Below are positions 17,223 to 26,200 of a DNA stretch of 64,000 nt, one piece after another. The stretch's first letter is position 1; each line of letters opens with the position of its first letter. The translations under genes were made by a program, and so were the position numbers. The notes beneath the pieces are model-generated. The model made no database searches, was not told the DNA's origin, and was given only the letters and a program-made list of their open reading frames with translations. Source of the DNA: Luidia sarsii (lineage: Eukaryota > Echinodermata > Asteroidea > Paxillosida > Luidiidae); assembly GCA_949987565.1 (NCBI GenBank), contig OX465104.1:3354301-3418300 (forward strand). Reading direction: 5' to 3'.

Positions 17223-20200
17223 TTACTTCCTATTTATCACAGAGGACAGGAGGTCAATGGGCAGCGGGAAGATGATGGTGGAGTTCTTCTCGGCCGAGAT
17301 GGAGTTGAGGGTCTGGAGGTAGCGGAGCTGGAGGGCGCTGGGGGACTCGGCGATGATGTCGGCCGCCTCCTTCAGGGCCCGGGAGGCGTTCTGCTCCCCC
17401 TGCGCCGCAATCACCTGCGTCATGAGGACAATGGGAGGTCTTATCATTAGAAGAGAATGACCGGGGGGGGGGGAGATCCTCTGGGACTTCAATATCCACA
17501 GACAGGCCGTGTTGTAGAACACAGGCGACGGGGAAATTGTAGTCCTCGACAAAGAGGAGGGGTGTGTCCAATTGATTGACATTGCTGTGCCGGGAGACGG
17601 CAGAGTTGAGGCAAAGGAGAAGGGGGAGATCGGGGAAGTACCCGGACTTGGCGAGGGAACTGCATAAGTTGTTGGGGTGTCAAGGTTAAGGTTGTCCCTT
17701 TTGGTAGTGGGTGCCTTGGGTACCATTCCAAAGGCATTATGTCGGGTCATCGGTAAAAAGTGGCCTTACCAGAACCAGCTAGGATCCTAAGGAAAACCCC
17801 TGAGATCTAAGCCTACGGGACGTAGCTTGAAAGATCATTGTGAGTGTTACCCTGGACGGATGTAGTGTAGGACCATCTTCTAGTCTGCCCTCAAACTTCA
17901 AGATACATACGCACAACTTAGTGACTTTGAAACCTTAACATCTCAATCAGGGCTAAGTGCACAACACTGGATGGCTGTAGTGTAGGACCATCTTCTAGTC
18001 TACCCTCAAAACTTCGAGATACATACGCACAACTTAGTGACTTTGAAACCTTAACATCCCAATCAGGGCTTAGTGCACAACACTGGACGGCCGTAGTGTA
18101 GGACCATCTTCTAGTCTACCCTCAAACTTCAAGATACATACGCACAACTTAGTGACTTTGAAACCTTAACATCTCAATCAGGGCTAAGTGCACAACACTG
18201 GATGGCTGTAGTGTAGGACCATCTTCTAGTCTACCCTCAAAACTTCAAGATGCATACGCACAACTTAGTGACTTTGAAACCTTAACATCCCAATCAGGGC
18301 TAAGTGCACAACACTGGATGGCTGTAGTGTAGGACCCTCTTCTAGTCTACATTCAAACATGAGGACACAAGCACACTTACTGACCAAGATACCCTGACAC
18401 CTCAGACAAGACTCAATGGGCGGCTGCAGTGTTAGCGACTCGACAAGAACCGACTAAAACGACCACCATTGCAAAGGTCTAAACTCTGAGTAGGGTCTAG
18501 TGTTAAGCTTGTCTTCACCTTTGCACGGGCCTCCCGAGATGCCTCTGCCTCAGCAGCCATGGCGCGCTGCATCTGTCTCGGCAAACGGACGTCCTTTCTG
18601 TATAAGGGGATGCAATGTAAAACGACAGATGAAGACTGTGCATACGCTTTCCATCTACAAAACACCTCAACTGTTCGTAACGGTTTTCACAGGGTTTGTA
18701 ATAAGCAATGGCACTGTGGCCAAATGATACCTGGAATTACCTGGGGCCAATTTCATAGAGCCGCTCTCGTTTTAGCCAGGGGAGAAATTTCGTGCTTAGC
18801 AGATTTTCACGCTTAAGCAGCTCTATGAAATTGGCCCCTGGTCTACAGACAATTGGAGGAAATCAATGGAGGAAAGCTGGTAGACAGACCAGGTGAGATC
18901 AAAGGGCAGGGCAAGCAGTAGGGAAGGGATTCAAGGAGGAAAGCTTGTAGACAGGACAGACTAGGGTGAGATCAAAGGGAAGGGCAAGCAGTAGGGAAGG
19001 GATCAAAGGAGGAAAGCTGGTAGACAGACCAGGTGAGATCAAAGGGCAGGGCAATCAGTAGGGAAGGAATCAAAGGAGGAAAGCTGGTGGACAGACCAGG
19101 GTGAGATCAAAGGAAAGGGGAAGCAGTAGGGAAGGGATCAAAGGAGGAAAGCTGGTAGACAGAGTAGGGTGAGATCAAAGGGAAGGGCAAGCAGTAGGGA
19201 AGGGATCAAAGGAGGAAAGCTGGTAGACAGACCAGGTGAGATCAAAGGGCAGGGCAATCAGTAGGGAAGGAATCAAAGGAGGAAAGCTGGTGGACAGACC
19301 AGGGTGAGATCAAAGGAAAGGGGAAGCAGTAGGGAAGGGATCAAAGGAGGAAAGCTGGTAGACAGAGTAGGGTGAGATCAAAGGGAAGGGCAAGCAGTAG
19401 GGAAGGGATCAAAGGAGGGAAGCTGGTAGACTGACTAGCGTGAGATCAAAGGGAAGGGCAAGAAGGAGGGAAGTGAACTGGTGGACAGACTAGGGTAAGA
19501 TCAAAATGAAAGGTTTTTCCCCCTTACATCTCGACTCGTTCCACCGTGACGCCCCAGGGGTCAGTGGCCTCGTCCAGCAGGGACTGGAGAGAGTTGCTGA
19601 TCTCCTCGCGGTGGCTCAGCACCTCGGCCAGGGTCTTGGTGCCCAGCACGTTGCGCAGGGTGGTGGCCGCCAGGAGCTCCGTGGACCGCTTGTAGTTTGC
19701 CACATTGATGATGGCCATGATCGGATTGTGCACGCGGAAGAACACCACCGCGTCCACGGTCACCGTCACGCTGTCCTTTGAAAGAATCTGTGGGGACAAA
19801 ACGACAACAACAAAACACTGTGATATTCTCGACCGTAACTGCCATTCACTTCATTGCAATCTGTATCTTAATTTCAAATCTGAGCTGAAAGCAGATTGTT
19901 CATGCCGCGTTGAGAGCAAGACCCGGACCAAGACTGAGTCCAAGGCCAAGACTAAGAGACCAAAACCAGGGATGGAGGGCAAGACGAAAGTCTTCCCCAC
20001 GACCAAAATTGAGACTGAGACCGAGAACAAGACTAAGTCCAATACTAACACCAAGACTATAAGACTTTGAGTGAAACCAAGACTGAAACCAAGACTGAAA
20101 CCAAGACTGAGACCAATACTGAGATCAAAACTGAGACTAAGACTGAGACTAAGATTGGGACCAAACCTGAGACCAAGAGTGAGACCAAGACTAAGACGAA

Positions 20201-23200
20201 GACTGAGATAAAGACCGAGACGAAGACCGAGACGAAGACTAAGACCATGAGTGAAACCAAGACTTAAGACCAAGACTGAGACCAAGGCTGAGAACAAGAC
20301 TGAGACTAAGATTGGGACCAAAACTAAGACCAAGACTGAAACCGAGACCAAGACTGAGACCAAGACTGAGACCAAAACTGAGACCAAGACTGGGACCAAG
20401 ACTGAGACGAAGACCGAGACCAAGACTAAGACCAAGACTAAGACTAAGACTGAGACCTAGACTAAGAACAAGACTGAGGTGAAGACGAAGACCAAGACTG
20501 AGGCCAAGACTGAGGCCAAGACTGAGGCCAAGACTGAGGCCAAGGCTGAGATGAAGACCAAGACAGAGACCAAGACTGAGTCCTAGACCTAGACTAAGAA
20601 CAAGACTGAGGCCAAGACCGAGACTGAGACCAAGACCGAGACCAAGAACTAGATAAAGATCAAGACCAAGACTGAAACCGAGACCAAGACTGAGACCAAG
20701 ACTGAGACCAAAACTGAGACCAAGACTGGGACCAAGACTGAGACGAAGACCGAGACCAAGACTAAGACCAAGACTAAGACTAAGACTGAGACCTAGACTA
20801 ATAACAAGACTGAGGTGAAGACGAAGACCAAGACTGAGGCCAAGACTGAGGCCAAGACTGAGGCCAAGACTGAGGCCAAGGCTGAGATGAAGACCAAGAC
20901 AGAGACCAAGACTGAGTCCTAGACCAAGACTGAGTCCAAGACCGAGGCCAAGACCAAGACCAAGACCAAGACAAATGACCGTGGGGTTTCCCGAGTCTAC
21001 CTACCTCCTGGGGCGGCACGTCAAAGGACAAGGTTCTCAGGTCCACCACCTTGAATTCATCGATGCAAGGAACGATGAAGAAGAGTCCCGGTCCTCGGGG
21101 TCCTCCCCGCCGGATTCGGCCGACGCGGAAGATGACCGCTCGCTCGTACTCGGCAACTGTCTGCTCAAAAACGACAGATACGGAACAACTATGCATGTCA
21201 CGCATGTTCCTGACACTCTATAGCATCGTGGACTTTAGCTTCAAAGTTGCATCATAATGAGACCCCTGGGTAATCCCCTACCTATTCAACTAAGAAACAT
21301 AAATATTTTGTTTTGTACATTTGGACTTCAGAAAGAAGGAGAAGATGGGGTCGGCCTAAAAACATTTACTGGTCAAGTGTTGGAGTTTGTGGCACTGTTG
21401 TGGCACTGTGCTGGTACTGCTTTCGTGGGTGACTTCACCCACGGGCTCTTGGTCATTTACTGGTCAAGTGTTGGAGTTTGTGGCACTGTACTTCTGACAC
21501 TGCTTTCATGGGTGAGTTGGTCATTTTCTGGTCAAGTTGGAATTTGTGGTAGTGCACTGGCACTGCTTTTGTGGGTGAGTTCGCCCACAGGCTCTTGGTC
21601 ATTTTCTGGTCAAGTGTTGGAGTTTGTGGCACTGTTGTGGCACTGTTCTGACACTGCTTTCATGGGTGAGTTGCCCATTTTCTGGTCAAGTTGGAGTTTG
21701 TGGTGGTGCACTGGCACTGCTTTTGTGGGTGAGTTCGCCCACAGGCTCTTGGTCATTTTCTGGTCAAGTGTTGGAGTTTGTGGCACTGCACTGCCGCACC
21801 AACAGCAAACACTACTCTGTGTCATTTTGTTGGTTTAGGACAAACCCTCTGTTTAGTCATGCACCAATGCATAGACACATCAGTACGAATTCACCAAACA
21901 AGCCAAAATCCAACAGACCTGTGCAGCCTGTTAAATTGTGTGTGGCTCAAAACTGATGGGTGCTCAGTGTGTGACCAGTTGTTGGATTTTGTGTGGTTCA
22001 GTATGCTTCCTAGTGCAAGACCCTAGGGAATCATGGTAAGTTTAGTTCCAATTAGATGTGATTTGAAAATTCTTCAGCAAAAGTCATAGTAGTTTGTCCT
22101 CTCCCCGAGGGAAAAATACAAACCAAAATGCCATCGGGAACACAGGCTGAAAGACTGAATTTAGAAGATTGAGCACTCAGCCCAAATTTTGGAAAACTCA
22201 CCTTCAAGCAATAACACAAAGCGATAGGGAAGGTGAGGCAGACGATTATGCAGGAGAAGAACCACAGGACTGAGGTGCAAAAGGACATCCCCACGGGCTC
22301 AGCTAAGTTCAAGAAGAAAGCAAAGTTTGGTCACTTCATCATCAGCCCCAGTAGTGAAAACCCACAGACATAAATAACCTACAGACAGAGAGCCATACAC
22401 AATGCCTATGGACAACGACGTCAGGATACTGTAATGGTGAAGGCGCCCGACTAAACGTGAAACCATGGGCGAAAGTAGATGAACAATGTGCACAAACATA
22501 TGGAGAAATCCCGGAATGATGGATTCAAACTGGATTTTGGGGATGAAACCATGCTGATTGAGATCAAAAGCCCTTTTCAGAGATGACTACATTTACATAC
22601 TCCATTACAGATATGTATTTGCGTGTTTTATTAGAAATAATAATGAATCAAAATTTGATGGTAATTTTTCTCGTGGATGGCGGGCCAGTATGCATAATCT
22701 TGCACTGAGTTTGTGTACGTACGTCCGTCCGTGTGACGTGACGAACAAGTTTGCCCATGGTTTTCATGCATCCTGAAATTACAGTCTAGTGCCTGCTGTT
22801 GTCCGTCTATAGGTTATTTATATGTGTGTGAAAACCGACTGGGAACTTTTGAAAACAATTGCCAAAAAAAAGAAAGATTGAGTTTGAGAGGGCCCAGCTC
22901 AGATCGAAACGTCAGAACTTCCTCATTTTTTTTAATTTAAAAAATTGCAAGGAACACATGGACTAGACCAGGACATAATCCTCTGGTTTTGTGTACCAGT
23001 GGTCTTTCCATCTGAACTATCCAGCCCTTAGATGGTGGCCTTCCCAAACTAGTCTTTGACAGGGTGGGGTGCCAGTCAGAAGCATTCAACCAATATTATA
23101 GCTATATCATAGCTAGTACGCAAAACTCGAGGTCTCTACAAAATGAGGTAATTTTTGCCCAGATGTGAGAAGTAGTTACTTTCCTGTTATCTACCCAAAT

Positions 23201-26200
23201 CATTTCTTTAGGATGAAAAAAACAAAGTTTCAGCTTTTTATGCAGCTTTTTCGATGTACATGTAAATCCAACAAATAAAGGAAAAACTGAATGGGAACTG
23301 ACAAGACAAATCGGTTTGTAATTTTCTGAAACATTCTTCAGACAAACATTTCTTCTTCTCAGACGAGATGTGTATCAAGTGTTAAATGGTTTACACCTCA
23401 AAACTACTTGGTACTGCGACCTTGGAGAGTCTTATCGATACAAACACAAACAAAACCAGGAAATACATAAGCTGCAACAAAGTAGGAAATGTTTATATTG
23501 CAGGGGACCTCAAAATGCTATCGCTTGATCCCTGGGGATAATTGTCTGAAATTCTGAAAACCAGACAGCCATTGAATTGAATTCAATGAGGGTTTTGCCC
23601 TGCCCTACTTAAACCCTCATTGAATTACGTTCTCCTCGCTCAAAACATCATGTTACATGTAAATCTGTGGGCTATTGAATTGGAGCCTCCGGTACTTTTC
23701 CATGGGAAATTCCAACAAGTTCCTTGTCAGAGGAAGGTGACCTGCAACAAAAATCCATTCACACACGAGTGATCATTCAGGTTTGACAAATTGGTCACCT
23801 CAACATGGTTTCTATTCAGTTGTCAACATCTGTGCGTGGGAAAGTAGGGGGGGGGGGGGCTAAAATTAATACAGTCGCTCCAGTACGAAAACAACCCAAC
23901 CCAGACATACTGTACTTGTAGTGGTATAGCCCTACTCCATCCCTACTCCATCACACTCCATAAGCTGGTTTGGTTGGAATCCGATGGGTTAGGTATCAGT
24001 GGACTATGAACATGGTGTTGGAGTTTGTCGGAATAGGTACTCTAGGCCAGCTGTAACCAAGTGCTCAAAATGTCATGAACAAATGCACTGGTCAGACAAC
24101 AGGTCTAGTAACTGAAGAATCTTAAATAAGACTTAAGGCTTTGCATGGTGGGTTAATCAATATAGGAAGGTTTGCGGTGACACCATGTATAAAGTCTCTT
24201 AAAGGAAGAGGTGTGGTTCTGAAAAGAACCTGAGTGGTAATTTGACGTTTCGACCAGTGTGCTCTGGCCGTCATCAGGAGGAACTTACTGGACATGAATT
24301 TTTTAAGAAGAATCTTACTAGTCCTGAATTTTTTTTTACAATATCTGAATTATGACTGAATGTCATTTTGTTCATGGTGCAAAAAAAACAACACACTAGA
24401 CAGCCGGTCAAGTGCGGTCACACTTGGCACTAGACTGTCACCAAAATCACTAGACTCGGTCCACGGTCCAGGGTATATTTCGAGCACTGGGACCCTGTGC
24501 CTGTTGGATTTTGAAGGAGTCAGGAAGGTAAATTATGAGTCTGTCTCATCTGCTGGATTATGTTGGACTAACATATTTCAACCAAAAATATGAAAAGGGG
24601 CAGTGATGTTTGGTTATTCTCAGAAACAACAACTGTGTTTGAAAGTCGCTGAATCTCAGAACAGTACGTGCGACGCCATTTTAAACAAAACTATTTGAGC
24701 CCTTAAAAAAATGTAACATTAGGGCCGTTCCCACTACGAAAATAATTTGAATCGCGATTCAAAAACCTTTTTTAACTGGTCGTGTCCGCACAGGCCAAAT
24801 TATCGTGTCGCAAATAAAGTATGTGGTCGCGCTGTGCATGCGGGAATGGCGGGACTCACTGACGAACGTAAACAAACCCTGTGCTGCACTTCCTGGCAGT
24901 AAGCTGCTGGCAGGAAATGCCATGCCTGCGCAATGCATCGTGGGCTTTAAAAAAAACGGTGCGATTTGAGTGGAGCGTTCCCACACATGTAAATAAACGC
25001 GATTATTTGGAAAAAATCTCACTCTTAGTGGAGTCCGAATCGAGATTCAAATCCCACTAATAATCGCGTTTATTGTGTACCCACAAAAAGAAGAAGTGGA
25101 GTTTGAATAGCGATTCAAATCACGATTCAAATCGCGATCCAAATAATCACGTTTATTTGGTGTAGTGGGAATGGGCTTACAGTGTACAGTGCTGTACACA
25201 ACGAAATTTGAAACAGTTGCTGCATTTTGATTGGTAAGTCCCTATGTGTTCCACCACATATTTTGTATTAGGCCAAGTGTAGTGTACCCCCTCCATCAAA
25301 GTCCAACAGGTAAAGACCTGTTGGACTTGAATTGGTTTAGGTACTGTTATTGCAAGTGTGCTGTTGGAGTTTGATGGATTAGGCCCAGTGAACCAGCAGC
25401 TGAATCCCATCATGTTGGAAGTTGTTGGAATGAGGAGGAAGGGTTTTAGTAAAGAGCCTGGAGAGTTGCCAAGCATATAATATGTACATGTAAATGTAGT
25501 TCACCTAGATGCTAATCACTCTGCCTTTGAGAAAGGTCCTGCTAGGATCAAAACTGTCAGGCCCTCCTAATTTTTTTGAGATTTGCATTTTGGTAATTCT
25601 AGTCCTTTTAGTTAGTATTTTAGTCAAAAAAAGGAAACCAGGTTGGCAAGCCAAGGTTCTATTTGCATTATGTGCCGAGCAACCAATAATCAAATTCAAT
25701 AAGTTGGTTATCAAAAGTGCTATACAAAAATGTTGCAAACTGCTTACTGACTAAAATTACCAAAATGTAAATCTTAAAATTTAGTTGGCCTGACGTTTCG
25801 ATCCTACTTCCTAGCAGGAAAGGTCCTGCAGAAAGGTCCTGCTAGGATCGAAATGTCAGGCCCACTAAACTTTAAGTTGGTTATCAGAGTAAAAAAAAAT
25901 TGCAAAATGACCAAAATGCAAAAATCAATTGAAAATAAAAATCATAACAAAGTAATAAAAAAAATAATTTGCCCTTCGGGAAGGAGGGCAGAGCAAACCC
26001 TCATTGAATTACATTGTCCTCAATACAAGCATCCTCTGTGGGCCATTGAATTGGAGCCACTGGTAATTTTCCATGGGAAATTCCAACAGGTACCAGGTCA
26101 GAGGAAGTTGACCTGCAACAAAATTCCTTTCAAACACTAGTGATCATTCATGCTTGACAGCTTTACAGAATTGCCAACATCTGTGCATGGGGACCTAATG

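Noticed and set aside
19705..20460. Plus- and minus-strand frames of up to 194 residues (KTETKTE / VLVSVLV)
   Set aside because: A 6/12-bp satellite keeps all frames open. It lies between two stomatin exons and has no start, domain or codon pattern of a gene.
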